Source: Prorocentrum cordatum
Taxonomy: Eukaryota > Sar > Dinophyceae > Prorocentrales > Prorocentraceae
Assembly: GCA_963575745.1 (NCBI GenBank)
Contig: CAUYUJ010015301.1
Coordinates: 1-64,000, forward strand
Direction of reading: 5' to 3'
Length of the DNA stretch: 64,000 bases
In this document: positions 22,469-30,254 of the stretch, piece by piece
Layout: every line of letters begins with the position of its first letter
Position numbering within the stretch: the first letter of the stretch is position 1
The notes under the pieces: model-generated
What the model saw: the letters and a program-made list of their open reading frames with translations, nothing else
What the model was told of the DNA's origin: nothing
Databases searched by the model: none
Made by a program: the position numbers and the translations under genes

Positions 22469-24975
22469 GAAGAGAAGGAGGAGGAGGAGGAGGAGGAGGA
22501 GGAGAAGGAGGAGAACGAGGAGAACGAGGAGAACGAGGAGGACGAGCAATACGGGGAGAAGAGAAGGACGAGGAGGACCAGGAGGAAGAGAAGGAGCTTC
22601 CAAGAGGAGAAACACTGCAAAACACAAACTTTCGGATCTCCACGCGGGCCTCTTGGATCGGCGCTGGGCCCCCTTTGGCGACTCTGGCATGGTCCCAGGG
22701 GATGCCCCAACGACTCGGGATGGAGAGCCAGTCCAAGGCGTCGGCCTCCTCGACTGGCTTCTTTCAGGATCCCTGCCCTCATGCCGAGCAGGGTTTTGGG
22801 GGGACGGGAGAGCCAGGGCGAGGGGAGGGAGGGAGAGAGTAGGGCACAGGAGCAGTGTGAGGAAACTCCCCGAGGGGGGAATCCAGATCATCCCTCCTCC
22901 TCCTCCTCCACCTCCTCCTCCTCCTCCTCCTCCTCCTCGTTCTCCTCGTACTCGTACTCCTCCTCCTCCTCCTCCTCCTCCTCCTCCTCCTCCTCCTCCT
23001 CCTCCTCCTCCTCCTCCTCCTCCTCCTCCTCCTCCTCCCCCGCTGTTGCTCTCCCTCCCGCCGCAGGTCCAGACGCTGTCCCCCGCCTTCTCCGCGTTCA
23101 CGTCGAACTTCAACAAGGCGGCCACGATCGCCCTGTCGGTGCTGCTGGGCTTCGAGGTCCTGCCGAAAGCGCCGTGGGGCACCTTGGGGACCTCAAGCAT
23201 GCGCACCCGAAGGAGGAGGAGGAGGGAGGAGGAGGGAGGAGGGAGGAGGAGGAGGGAGGAGGAGGAGGAGGAGCAGGAGGAGGAGCAGGAGGAGGAGGAG
23301 GAGGAGGAGGAGGAGGAAGGCATGGCGCACCGGCACCCGAAGCGGAGCAGGCTGCGCAGGAGCACAGTCTCCGGGGGAGCTCCGCGCGGACTTCCCGGGT
23401 CGGCGCCCGGGCCCCCTGGCGGCGCCTCTGGCGCCGCGCTCCGCGCGCCGGGGAGGAGGGTCCAGCGCGGAGCCCGGGAATCCGCGCGGACCGCCGAAAG
23501 TTCTTTTCGCGCGGCTGCAGCCGCGCGAAAAGAACTTTCGGTCTGCCGCTCCGGAAGAAAAGGACTTCGCGCGACAAGGATTTCGCGCGAAGTCGAAGGA
23601 ACGGAACATGTTCCGCCGGGGAGGAGGGTCCAGCGCGGAGCCCAGGAATCCGCGCGGACCGCCGAAAGTTCTTTTCGCGCGGCTGTTCCGTTCCTTCGTC
23701 TCGCCGCCAGACCACACAGTGACTGGCGTGTGGGCCCATTGGCCCAGACTGGGGCCATGGAAGCGGCTCACACCGGCGTGCCAGTGCATGAGTTGTGGTG
23801 GGCGACGATGAATGGAGAGAAAGCATGTTGCCAAATACTTCCCACGTGTCTAAAACATGTTTTAAATCCGTAAGGGCTTCGCCCTGCCGCCGGCCCCCTG
23901 TCTCGGATAATGGGAGATGCAAAAGCTGAATCATGAGGTCTGGGCGCCGCCGTGAAGCAGTGTCGGGACCTGTTTGTGTTTCTACCCTGGCCCTACAGAT
24001 CTGCGTCACGGATGCCACCGAATTTCAGAAATGTGGCAAATCCTTTGTGTTCCTGGACCCTGACCCTACGGAGGATCTGCGTGAGGGGTGCCGCCGAATT
24101 TCAGAAATGTGGCAAATCCCTTGTGTTTTTGGACCCTGACCCTGCCGATCTGCGTGAGGGGTGCCGCCGAATTTTAGAAATGCCTAGTGTTTTTGGACCC
24201 TGCCCCTGCCGATCTGTATGAGGGGTGCCACCGAATTTCAGAAATGTGGCAAATCCTCTGTGTTTTTGGACCCTGACCCCGCCGATCTGTGTGAGGGGTG
24301 CCACCGAATTTCAGACATGTGGCAAATCCCCATTGTTTTTGGACCCTGACCCCGCCGATCTGCGTGAGGGGTGCCAGCAAATTTCAGACATGTTGCAAAT
24401 CCCATGTGTTCTTGCACCCTGACCCCGCCGATCTGCGTGAGGGGTGCCACCGAATTTCAGAAATGTGGCAAATCCCTTGTGTTTTTGGACCCTGACCCCG
24501 CCGATCTGCGTGAGGGGTGTCAATGTTTACCCACCCCAGCAATTCAGAGCACACGCTCAGGGCGTGGTAAAAATACCCGTTTTGGGCCTCCCCCCCTCGC
24601 GCGGTCGTCCATCAACAAGGAACAGTAAGCAGCAAGAAGTCAACAAGGAACAGCAGTAAGCAGCAAGAAGCAGAACTGTAACAGTGGAAACTGGAAGCTG
24701 CAACTAGTACATGAAACTGCGAACCTTCGCCCTACAGCCTGGTGGCCCCACAAGGGGGCCGGCGGATATTTCATAAACATGTAAACCACATATGTTCAGC
24801 ATGTGTCGATATTTTTCAAACAGTTTGAACGCGCTTTCAATCAAATTATGTGTCCACTGTCATGGCATCCACAAATAAAGTTGACGATCTCCTAGGCATG
24901 GTCCAGGTGTTTGGCATCATAGGCAACATGGTGGCGTTCACCGTCTACGGCCTCTACAAGGCCCGCGGGCTGTGA
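8710..24975 (+). CDS. DMT/EamA-TPT-like transporter gene, 3' half (4 exons)
   Basis: Membrane carrier of the drug/metabolite transporter superfamily, most like the triose-phosphate/nucleotide-sugar translocator branch. Such proteins exchange phosphorylated sugars or nucleotide sugars across plastid or Golgi membranes; the substrate here is unknown. Four exons (8710-8809, 16013-16166, 23066-23178, 24896-24975) join in perfect phase to give about 148 residues with four hydrophobic segments and a C-terminal KARGL-stop. This corresponds to the last four or so helices of a ten-helix carrier. The segment SNFNKAATIALSVLLGFEVL is the most family-like part. Donors are GT, GT and GC. Introns of 7.2, 6.9 and 1.7 kb hold LINE remnants, minisatellites and introner-like elements. 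The N-terminal exons were not recognised upstream and may lie outside the window. Confidence 0.75.
8911..9232. repeat. GGA-rich polypurine array after exon
   Basis: Imperfect GGA array with GGGA and GAC variants. It starts about 100 bases after the exon at 8710-8809. Confidence 0.9.
9286..9765 (+). pseudogene. LINE AP-endonuclease domain remnant
   Basis: Pieces of an exonuclease-endonuclease-phosphatase (APE-type) domain lie in order across shifted frames. They are GLHEARVPPQGQ (the catalytic Glu strand, QExR-like), DDVLVLAVDTRRMAANI, TPPHSHSRKEQDEWWEAF (APHSG..WW-like) and VVDANARLG at 9655-9681 (the DxNAR catalytic loop). Several stops interrupt it. This is the N-terminal part of a non-LTR retrotransposon polyprotein on the + strand, sitting in the first supported intron of the transporter. 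Confidence 0.65.
10037..10318. repeat. Tandem duplication, 2 x 141 bp
   Basis: The segment starting GCGCTAGTCACAGGCGCC at 10037 is repeated with very few mismatches from 10178 (GCGCTAGTCTCAGGCGCC). Both copies include CAATCATACGAGCCCTGTTG. It lies between the two halves of a LINE endonuclease remnant. Confidence 0.9.
10400..10985 (+). pseudogene. LINE endonuclease end and linker before RT
   Basis: A frame near 10480-10560 carries EDHAPVIATF, the DHxPV end of an APE-type endonuclease. The frame 10546-10983 reads on through LADPDCRELIRLAPSEVTPL and KCYVSRATVWMVKRRRL, matching the linker usually found between endonuclease and RT in dinoflagellate LINEs. It stops at 10986, where the repeat element starting at 10982 begins. 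This appears to be the same copy as 9286-9765, interrupted by the 141-bp duplication. Confidence 0.55.
10982..11833. mobile_element. CCGCCGGCCC-ended repeat element, copy A1
   Basis: A unit of about 850 bp begins TTTAATCGTTTCGCTCATTC then CGCCGGCCC and ends GGGCCGGCGAATTC. The ends are inverted repeats (CATTCCGCCGGCCC against AATTCGCCGGCCC). The interior is a degenerate array of CCTCTTGGGGCC-type words. Before the right end comes AACTAGAAATACTGTTAA, then an AGATCTTAGCACGCC stretch. A second copy (33459-33920) has the same two ends. No ORF with a recognisable function; probably non-autonomous. Confidence 0.7.
12300..13300. repeat. Minisatellite, about 100-bp unit
   Basis: Diverged head-to-tail units, each containing GGGGTCCAGCG..TGGGGTCC, ATTAGACCTCGCCATGCCTG, GGCTGCGAAGTGTGAAAC and a TCGCCACTTTCGAGGGCTGC end. 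Spacing of the GGGGTCC anchor is about 99-103 bp (for example 12661, 12764, 12863). Roughly ten copies. Confidence 0.8.
13158..13300. repeat. Inverted repeat inside the 100-bp minisatellite
   Basis: Left arm 13158-13213 (contains GGTCCGGCAGAGTGACGTCC) and right arm 13245-13300 (contains GGACGTCACTCTGCCGGACC) are near-identical reverse complements around a loop of about 30 bases. The array switches orientation here. Confidence 0.85.
13404..14020. repeat. (CTC)n and (GGA)n arrays splitting the minisatellite
   Basis: CTC arrays (about 13404-13490 and 13655-13760) and a GGA/GCA array (about 13880-14020) lie between the two blocks of the 100-bp minisatellite. Frames in them are low complexity. 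Confidence 0.85.
14025..14420. repeat. Minisatellite, second block of the 100-bp unit
   Basis: About four further copies of the unit seen at 12300-13300 (CGCCACTTTCGAGGGCTGCT, GCGGAGTGACGTCCTACGC, GGACCTCGCCATCCTGGGG). Confidence 0.8.
14421..15690. other. Intronic stretch without a recognised gene
   Basis: A short GGA array lies at 14508-14545 and (GCAT)n at 14718-14737. A 39-codon acidic frame at 15254-15373 (ATG start, contains DVDSEFEAADKDEDEEDKVK, stop TAA) is less repetitive than its surroundings and resembles acidic tails of nuclear proteins, but it is too short to assign. Confidence 0.4.
15691..16008. repeat. GGA-rich polypurine array before exon
   Basis: Imperfect GGA/GCA/GAC purine array running up to the transporter exon at 16013. 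Confidence 0.9.
16013..16166 (+). CDS. DMT transporter exon (ALFSGAFAMVYNILLYN)
   Basis: After acceptor TGATGAG the frame reads GPLGPLLARAVGPAEPQPPG, then a membrane helix LSPGTFGLALFSGAFAMVYN and ILLYNI. The first base completes the Gly split at 8809. The exon ends in phase 0 before donor GTCACA at 16167, allowing a join to VQTLSPAF at 23066. The loop before the helix is Pro/Gly-rich. Confidence 0.75.
16186..16380. repeat. GGA-rich array after exon
   Basis: GGA array with GCA interruptions beginning 20 bases after the exon's donor site. Confidence 0.9.
16403..16690. repeat. Dispersed repeat shared with 37440-37570, 47228-47340 and 63700-63760
   Basis: GCTCGGACGTGTGCATT followed by a GAGGAGCATCCTG..ATCAT block (16403-16510) recurs at 37440-37500. 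GGGGGGTGATGAC..GGGGGG (about 16645) recurs at 47252, whose downstream part (GGCGCCGCCGACCCTGA) recurs near 63745. These appear to be ends of one element family. Confidence 0.6.
16718..16775. repeat. (CTC)n tract
   Basis: A pure CTC array immediately upstream of the LINE remnant. Confidence 0.9.
16802..20748 (+). pseudogene. Long decayed LINE (linker, RT, RNase H, tail)
   Basis: The most complete retrotransposon remnant here, 5'-truncated so that the endonuclease is missing. In order: the pre-RT linker (16805-17221); RT fingers with ARLPKPDGGHRLIVLSHTL; RT motif A ILLDMVKCFDMVS near 17531-17563; a deletion removing motif B; a mutated motif C LVDNI at 17729-17743, where active elements have xxDD; the RT thumb (17770-18230); a connection region ending in a CxxC segment (CQACGKDLGPGDCWG, about 18737); an RNase H start YADGSGCDSGVPEARRCG at 19612; and a Cys-rich tail YRCTSCGATATTGSS near 20240. 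At least five frame changes. It inserted in the + orientation in the second supported intron of the transporter. Confidence 0.75.
18840..19110. repeat. Direct repeat of about 114 bp within the LINE
   Basis: ACGCAACGCTGGGGGCCAGC..GGCGCCCAGC..GACGGACCATGTCCAAGG (18868-18958) recurs as ACGCAACGCTTGGGGACCAGC..GGCGCCCAGC..AACGGACCATGTCCAAGG (18990-19077). A short internal tandem duplication. Confidence 0.75.
20781..21075 (+). CDS. Unassigned membrane-like frame
   Basis: The frame from 20781 reads PGLWLDSLYVGVGFDLLGGY then FWSLGFNASG. An overlapping frame reads VGNNMLGYLSLVLSLYLVAF then SYGIAP. Both are hydrophobic and compositionally normal, which is unusual among the repeat frames nearby. They may be one damaged coding segment with a frameshift near 20900, or two exons. 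They do not fit between the transporter exons by phase or homology, so I treat this as an unassigned or pseudogenic fragment. Confidence 0.3.
21078..21830. repeat. GCCGAAGGGCCCTC array and CTC-rich tracts
   Basis: Short CTC tract (21080-21112), a tandem GCCGCCGAAGGGCCCTC array of about 15 bp unit (21265-21395), a (CT)n run (21457-21475) and a long imperfect CTC array (21545-21822). Confidence 0.85.
21829..21945. mobile_element. Intron-repeat family E copy (GACCGTCAAAAAACAG..)
   Basis: GGGACCGTCAAAAAACAGCT, then AAAACCTGCCCTAGGGAAGT, GGTCCAGACCCTCGGGGCCC and a GACGTCTGGGTCTC end. The same order of words occurs at 36590-36725, 37165-37290 and 45340-45440. Confidence 0.6.
22080..22430. repeat. 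Dispersed repeat shared with 34018-34170
   Basis: GCGTGCGATCGCAAACCAACC then GCCCACCAGCTCAAGAGACG (about 22290-22350) matches 34065-34125 (GCATGCGATCGCCAACCAACC, GCCCACCAGCTCAAGAGACG). No coding signal recognised. Confidence 0.65.
22436..22625. repeat. (GAC)n and GGA/GAGAAC array
   Basis: (GAC) run (22436-22466) followed by GAG/GAA-rich sequence. Frames are poly-Asp/Glu. Confidence 0.85.
22885..23040. repeat. (CTC)n directly before a splice acceptor
   Basis: A 150-base CTC array with two CTCGTACTCGTA variants ends 23 bases before the CCGCAG acceptor of the next transporter exon. Confidence 0.9.
23066..23178 (+). CDS. DMT transporter exon (SNFNKAATIALSVLLGF)
   Basis: Acceptor CCGCCGCAG, then VQTLSPAFSAFTSNFNKAAT, IALSVLLGFEVLPKAPW and one base of a Gly codon. 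This matches the TPT/EamA segment where a conserved Asn/Lys stretch enters the ninth helix. Only the GC dinucleotide at 23179 leaves the right phase to complete Gly with GC at 24896, giving APWGMVQVFGIIGN. It is therefore read as a GC-AG intron. Confidence 0.75.
23208..23325. repeat. GGA-rich array after exon
   Basis: GGA array with GCA variants starting 30 bases after the exon. Confidence 0.9.
23381..23490. mobile_element. Introner-like family 1 copy (TCCGCGCGGA termini)
   Basis: Starts TCCGCGCGGACTTCCCGGG and ends CCCGGGAATCCGCGCGGA, so the two ends are inverted repeats with one mismatch or indel. The interior contains CCCCCTGGCGGCGCC. Other copies: 33336-33447, 41628-41750, 59002-59079, 60620-60713, and a partial one at 50328-50378. 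Confidence 0.7.
23454..23685. repeat. Direct repeat of 65 bp around the palindrome
   Basis: GAGGAGGGTCCAGCGCGGAG through TTCTTTTCGCGCGGCTG (about 23454-23518) recurs with one mismatch at about 23621-23685. Confidence 0.85.
23494..23541. repeat. Perfect 48-bp palindrome
   Basis: Left arm CCGAAAGTTCTTTTCGCGCG plus GCTG, mirrored exactly by CAGC plus CGCGCGAAAAGAACTTTCGG. The centre lies between 23517 and 23518 with no loop bases. Confidence 0.95.
23867..24767. mobile_element. CCGCCGGCCCCC-ended repeat element, copy B1
   Basis: Left end AAGGGCTTCGCCCTGCCGCC then GGCCCCC, right end GGGGGCCGGCGGAT, i.e. inverted repeats of CCGCCGGCCCCC. Just inside are conserved segments shared with copy B2 (59311-60018): left GTGAAGCAGTGTCGGGAC, right CTGTAACAGTGGAAACTGGA. 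The interior is a 73-bp minisatellite. The element sits wholly inside transporter intron 23179-24895. Confidence 0.75.
23995..24525. repeat. Minisatellite, 73-bp unit, about 7 copies
   Basis: Unit anchored by GATCTGCGTGAGGGGTGCCA, CCGAATTTCAGAAATGTGGC and TTTTTGGACCCTGACCCC. Spacing is 73 bp, with one unit shortened. Because 73 is not a multiple of 3, each frame opens in turn, giving spurious overlapping ORFs. Confidence 0.9.
24896..24975 (+). CDS. DMT transporter last exon
   Basis: After acceptor CTCCTAG the frame reads GMVQVFGIIGNMVAFTVYG, then LYKARGL and TGA at 24973-24975. This fits the final helix and short basic C-terminus of EamA/TPT carriers. Phase agrees with the exon ending at 23178 only if that intron begins with GC. 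Confidence 0.75.
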
Positions 24976-25048
24976 CAGCAGTCAGTCAGCATGACTCGGA
25001 GGGCCCGGGGCGAGTCTCAGACCTCCGACGTCTCGATGTTGACATTAG

Positions 25049-25180
25049 GCCGGGCCTTGGCGAAGAATTCAAAAGAGTCAAACATATTCAAAAAGAGTCA
25101 AAAATAGTTTTACAAAAATCGTCGCCTGACTATTTTTTGACTGTTCTTGAATGTTCCTCCTGTAGAGGGACACGCCCGAC
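25049..25180. mobile_element. Introner-like family 3 copy (GTCGGGCGTGTCC end)
   Basis: The right end CCTCCTGTAGAGGGACACGC then CCGAC matches the termini of copies at 42109-42261 and 46281-46431; the left end (GCCGGGCC) has decayed. Flanked by the 9-bp direct repeat ATGTTGACA at 25036-25044 and 25184-25192. Lies 75 bases after the transporter stop codon. Confidence 0.6.
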
Positions 25181-25192
25181 TTAATGTTGACA

Positions 25193-26440
25193 CTGCGGCG
25201 CCCCCGGAGTGCTGACCTCGCGGAGGCCAGCGCTTCGTCCCAGATCGTTTTCTCTCGGTGGTCCCGGGGCCCGGCGAGGGCCCCCCCGGCGCCGAAAAGT
25301 CGGCGAGGAAGGGTCGCACCGATGTGCTCGTGGGTTCGATACGTTGGAGGCTTGGGCTCGAGGGGAGGGGGGGCACAGCGGGCTCGGAGCATCACGGATC
25401 ACTGGTTGGGATCCTGTCGGCGTCGCCCAGGGAACCTTCTGCTCGCGTGTGCGTCGCACCCGGGAGGGCGAAGCGCGCGCTCCGAGCTCCTGCAGCACAC
25501 GCTCGCCGGCGGGCGCTCTCTGGCCACACCGCTGGGGTTACGACATGCCAGAAGACTGCTGCACTGCATGGCCTGGTCGGACGCACGCCTCCAACAAGGA
25601 CAGAGTACTAGTGTGTCCCTCTGCGTCCCACCCTGGGGCAAAGGAGGAGGAGGAGGAGGAGGAGGAGGAGGAGGGCGGAGCTCGCCGAGAGTGCTGCCGA
25701 CACTGTTCCTCGGCGCCCTGGACCGAGGGGGAGGCGGAGGACGAGCAGGATGAGCAGGAGCAGGAAGCAGGAAGAGGAGCAGGAGCTGGAAGGCAAAGTC
25801 TACCTGCTTCTAGACGGGCAACGTCTGGGGCATATGCCACATGCCGCTGTCGCTTTCTAGCCACAAGCGTCTATAGACACATTGGGTGGCGTTACGTATA
25901 CAGACACACATTTGGGGTGGATACGTCTAGAGACAACGCGGCGGTTGCGTTCGGCGCAGTACAAGGGCGAAGAAAGGTATGGTCCTGCTCAAAGGTACTT
26001 CAAAGCAGGAGGAGCCTTCCTCCCCCTCTTCCTCCTGCCCCTCCTCCCTTCCCCCAGCGCTTGCGCAACTCGTCACTGGAGGGGGTTGTTGGGGGCGTCC
26101 TCGAAAAAAGGGGGGCCTTGGCCTCGTTGCGAAAGCTCGCTGTAGACGTCCTTACACGCCTGACCCTGATTGTCACCTATCCTAAAGAGGGACGGTCGGA
26201 GGACATCGAATTGAGATAACGGCAGTTGGCCTTAAGGGGGGGCCGCTCGTAGCCACGGCTGGACGCATCTCTGTAAGTTAATGCGTTTGGACCCTGGAAG
26301 GTCGGAGTCGGAGGGGGAGGAGGAGGTCCCACCCGCGGTCACCGCACCAGCTGCGGTGGCAGCACGCACCAGTCTGCTACGACGCTCTCGACGCAGCCAT
26401 GCCGCTCGTGCGCCATTCCTGCAAGCGCAAAAAAAAAAAC
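25193..26440. other. Intergenic region without a recognised gene
   Basis: A short GGA array (25642-25672) and a repeat of the 705-770 segment (25570-25630). Long frames exist on both strands but none shows a domain. Confidence 0.45.
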
Positions 26441-26453
26441 ATAATCACCACAG

Positions 26454-27424
26454 ATGGTGCATGCAATGAACTGCTGGAAACTCCTTCCGAAAACGTTTGT
26501 TGGTGATCCTCCTCCTGTTAATGACTGGCCTCTTAGTGGACGCAACGTTGGCAAGAGTACTAGCAAGAATGGCTCCGCTAGTCCCGCCAATCTGCTCGAC
26601 GGGCAGCAGGTCGAGGCTTTGCACTGCCATGTCCGAGGAGCACTACGGCAATGCGGCGCCGCTGCTCACCCATGCCCAGCGCAACCAGGTCGCAGCGCTG
26701 TTTGCTCAGCGCAGCGGCGACCCAAATGCTGTGTCCGAGGCCGCCCAGATGCAGCACGGAAAGCTCAACGCCAAGTTCGTCGCCATCGACAACAAGCTTT
26801 CGCGCGCCGCCGAAGTTTTTTCAGAAACAGCTGCAGCGCGTTGTGGAGCTGCGCCTCGAGCAAAAGGCGCTCCAGGAGAAAGAGAAGCAGGCTGCGGCGC
26901 GGCCGCAGCAGGCGTTTACGCAGATTGCAGGCGATGCGGCGCAGTTCGACGAAGAGTCCCCCGAGAAGGCCATGTTCCAGAGGTTCCAACGGTTCGGCCC
27001 CAGCCTGGCCATGCAGTTCCGGCAGTTGCTTTCAGCCAAGGCGCAGGTCGAGAGCAAGCAGGCTGCACTGATGGCGGCGAGTGCACCGCCGACGACAGTT
27101 GCAGCTGTGGCGCTCCCCGCCGTTGAAACAGCTGCTGAGGCTATTCATGCAGTGGGTAGCACGACCCGTGGCAACAGCGATGACGACATGGACATCGATG
27201 ACTCCTGGGCCGACGATGTTCGTAAGGCGGCCACCGTCGAGCACAGCATCATCGCCTCCCTCTCCAGCGCCAACGTGGCTGAGACCTCGCCGTCGCCAGC
27301 GGGTCGACGCCGACCAGGTGCAACTGGCGCTCGAAGCCCAAATCTCCTGTTGCACTGGAAGGCCGCCAACGTCAGGGCTCGCGCTCGCCGCGCAAAGAGG
27401 GGAGCGTGTCCTAGCCCCTCTTAG
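26454..27424 (+). pseudogene. LINE upstream ORF, coiled-coil-like, frameshifted
   Basis: Three + frames relay one protein-like sequence: NVGKSTSKNGSASPANLL (26540-26640), then SEEHYGNAAPLLTHAQRNQV up to about 26815, then QLQRVVELRLEQKALQEKEK (26820-27300), a Gln/Lys/Glu-rich likely coiled coil followed by an Ala-rich region and DDDMDIDDSWADD. It precedes the endonuclease part at 27490, as the N-terminal portion does in dinoflagellate LINEs. At least two frameshifts. Confidence 0.5.
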
Positions 27425-27489
27425 ATCCAGAAGGCTCGATGTTGGCGTTTTGGTATTAACACTATTTTTGAATATTACACTCTTGAGAA

Positions 27490-28480
27490 AGCTGCGAGTG
27501 GTTTTTCTGGTTTCGACGTGCCTTGCATGCAGGAGACCCACATAGTTTTGGACGTTGATTACTCGGTGGCGTCTCTTCGTTGCGACGGGAGGTCTGCGAA
27601 GTTGTTATCAGCCACTTCCTCAAATAATGGGGGTGCGTCTGGAGGTCTACTCACCGGGGTCCCTAAACGCTTTCCTGGAGTCTACCACCCTCGAGATGTC
27701 CCCTGGGCGCTGTTCGCTACTGCGCGTCGGGGCATGGTCAAAGGGGGTCTTCATTTGGGGAGTTTGCATCTGAAGGATCGAGGTAACCTTCCAAATTGCA
27801 AGTGGAATATAACTTACTCGGGTCGGTTACGCTCTCAAAGGCCCATGTCCCCTTGGTGCTAGCAGGTGGCCGGCAGGTAGAGCCGCGCCAGCTCGAAGCG
27901 TCAGGCTGGGCGCGGGCTTAAGATGCAGAGAGTGCGGATTCGCGCGCCTGCTGGGCGCGCCATAGATTATTTCGTCGTCTTCTCTAACCTCCTGGGCAAG
28001 TACCCCGCTCAGGTTGTAGACGACGCGCCCTTCCCGCCTCGCTCGCCGCTGCTAGCGGCGCGCTGGTTCGCTTGAGTCAGGTGAGCGGTCGCAGTAGATA
28101 CTAGGTGGTGGGCTTTCATCGCCGCCCCGGGGCTCGAGTGGGCTCGGGCCCCCCAGTTGCCGCCAGATGAAGATTACGAATATCGCGGGCGGGTCGCGCC
28201 GCTCAAGCCTCGCTTTCAGTCCGCGCGCCGACCGCGGCAAGTCTGCCCCGCGAGGCTGTCGGCGCCCGCGGTCCGGGGAACAATAAGGTGTCTCTCGCTC
28301 TCGGTGGCCTCGCCGGGGCCCAGGGCTAAGTTTCGGAGAAGCTTCAGTCTTCGACGTCAAGTATAAATGGGCCCCGCGCGCTCTCCAAGCCCCGCGCGGC
28401 GCCCCGGGCCCTCGCACCTCGCGCGCCAATGTTCTGGCCAATAGTGCTCAAGTGCCTGGTGATATCGCTGAGGTTTCTTT
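27490..28480 (+). pseudogene. LINE endonuclease remnant (third lineage)
   Basis: The frame 27518-27860 contains PCMQETHIVL (QETH catalytic strand of an APE-type endonuclease) and GGASGGLLTGV. Later frames carry IDYFVVFSNLL (about 27961) and VDDAPFPPRSPL (about 28018), corresponding to the domain's final strands. Interrupted by stops. It differs enough from the 9.3-kb copy to represent another LINE lineage. Confidence 0.55.
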
Positions 28481-28797
28481 CGTGTGTGAGCTGATCGAGC
28501 TGCTCTAGATCAGCATCGGGAGTCTGGTCGCCGCGAAGTGGAGCGGCGGCGGGAATGGATCGACGCCCACCCCGTCGATGGCGCGCCCGCTCTTCCCCCT
28601 TCCTTCTCGGCGCAACCTACTGGCCGGCAGCGGGGCATTGCGGGCCGCCGCGCGCCGAGGCCCGCCAATTCGCAAGAGGAGGTAGACATCTCGCAAAAGG
28701 AGCGGGGCGGGGGGGGAGGGCGAAAGGCGCGCGCCGAAAGACGACCCCCGGAGTGGCCTGCGCCCTTGGGAGATCGACCCGACCCGCCCCCCCCCCC

Positions 28798-28846
28798 CCC
28801 CACACACACACACACACACGCACACACATGCACACACACACGCACG

Positions 28847-28937
<91 letters not shown>

Positions 28938-28939
28938 CA

Positions 28940-28982
<43 letters not shown>

Positions 28983-29050
28983 CACACACACCACACACAC
29001 ACACCACACACACACACACACACACCACCCCACACCACCCCACACCACCC
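28798..29050. repeat. (CA)n microsatellite
   Basis: A 250-base CA array with CG and CCA variants. The Thr-His and Val-Cys ORFs through it are artefacts. Confidence 0.95.
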
Positions 29051-29199
29051 CGCACCCCACCCCGGCTTCGGGGTTTAAAGTTGACGCTCGCCCCCTCCCA
29101 GTCGGAACAGGTTCTGGAATTGATCGGGTCAGCCCGGGGAACTTCTTCTCTTCCTCGACCCAGTTCTGGAGACTTCCCGTGATTATTTCGCGCATCGGG

Positions 29200-30254
29200 C
29201 GGCGCCTAATCTGGCCCCAGACGCGCGGCGGCCCGGAGGCGTTCGGCCTGTCGGCTTGCTGCGCATTCCCTGCCGCCCGCGGCGCCCGCTCAGCAGCGCG
29301 CGGCAGCGCCGCAACTCCAGGCGCGCCCGGTGGTCAGCAAGATGGAGATCAGCGGAGAAGCGCGCATGGATCTCCAGCGCCTGGCCATCCAGGGGCACCG
29401 TTGTGGGGCCATCTTCTGGACCTGAAGAGATCCTTCGAATACGTGCAACATCGCCACCTATTACAGGCCGCCATCGACTCGCATGTTTCGCATTGGCAGA
29501 TTCGCATATGGACTGAAGTTCACAGGGCGCCGAGGGCGCTCGATGTCCGAGGGGCGTGCGTTGAAATTATAGGGGCACGGCAGACGGCGGTTCCGGGTGC
29601 ATTTTCTCCACGCCGATGCTCCAGTTACTACTTCTCCGACCCGTAGAGGGGGTCCAAGCTCCACGCCGCTCGGTCGTTCTAGCAGTCCGCGTTAATGATT
29701 TGCCCCGCGGTGCTTCGGCGGCGAGGAGCGCGCTGGGGATGAACTTGAGCAGTCGGCCAATCGCATCGCTCCAGAGTTGCGCGAAGTGGACATCCAGCTC
29801 GCGATAGCCAAGGGGCGGGCTCTCAGCTACTCGAGGCAACTTCGACAAGGACTCGCTCGAAATCTTCGGCGCATCAGAAGTCCGGCCGCGGTGGCCGACA
29901 GCAATGGTCGACTTCGCCGCTGGAAGGATGCCACCACGTCGCGCTACTACTGCGCGCTCACATGGCATCAAGAAGCGAAGAGGCCGCATGTCCGCATTGG
30001 AGTCAGGTCGGCGCCTAAGGAAGCCCCCTGGTCGGTCGCCCCCCGAGGGCGCCGCGCCCTTCGGCGCGGCCGCCACGGGCGCCGACGAGAAGGAGCTCAG
30101 GCCGCTTCACAGTCTCACAAGCAAGTGGCAGGATCACAAGAACGCTGAGAAGAGCCTCGAATCGGCTCTCGCGCTGGCACCCGCCGAGGACCTCGATCCC
30201 ATAAGCAGAGACCTATGGTTACCCGTCAAGGCCCCCATGCCGCGTCTCCATTAA
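29200..30254 (+). pseudogene. LINE reverse transcriptase remnant (third lineage)
   Basis: The frame ending at 29646 reads LLDLKRSFEYVQHRHLL (RT motif A, about 29413-29463) and IIGARQTAVPGAFSP (motif B, normally GxxQGxxLSP). The next frame contains VRVNDLPRG near 29684-29710 where the xxDD of motif C should be. Further frames to 30254 have the Lys/Arg-rich composition of the thumb and C-terminal part. Separated from its endonuclease by the CA array. Not functional. Confidence 0.5.

Noticed and set aside
23995-24525. CRISPR-like regularly spaced repeats (73-bp period)
   Set aside because: The whole unit is repeated without unique spacers; the host is eukaryotic and there are no cas genes. It is a minisatellite. 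The same applies to 59447-59885 and 62815-63225.
28555-29646. A single 363-codon gene
   Set aside because: It fuses unrelated sequence, a CA microsatellite and a LINE RT fragment; only the last part is meaningful.
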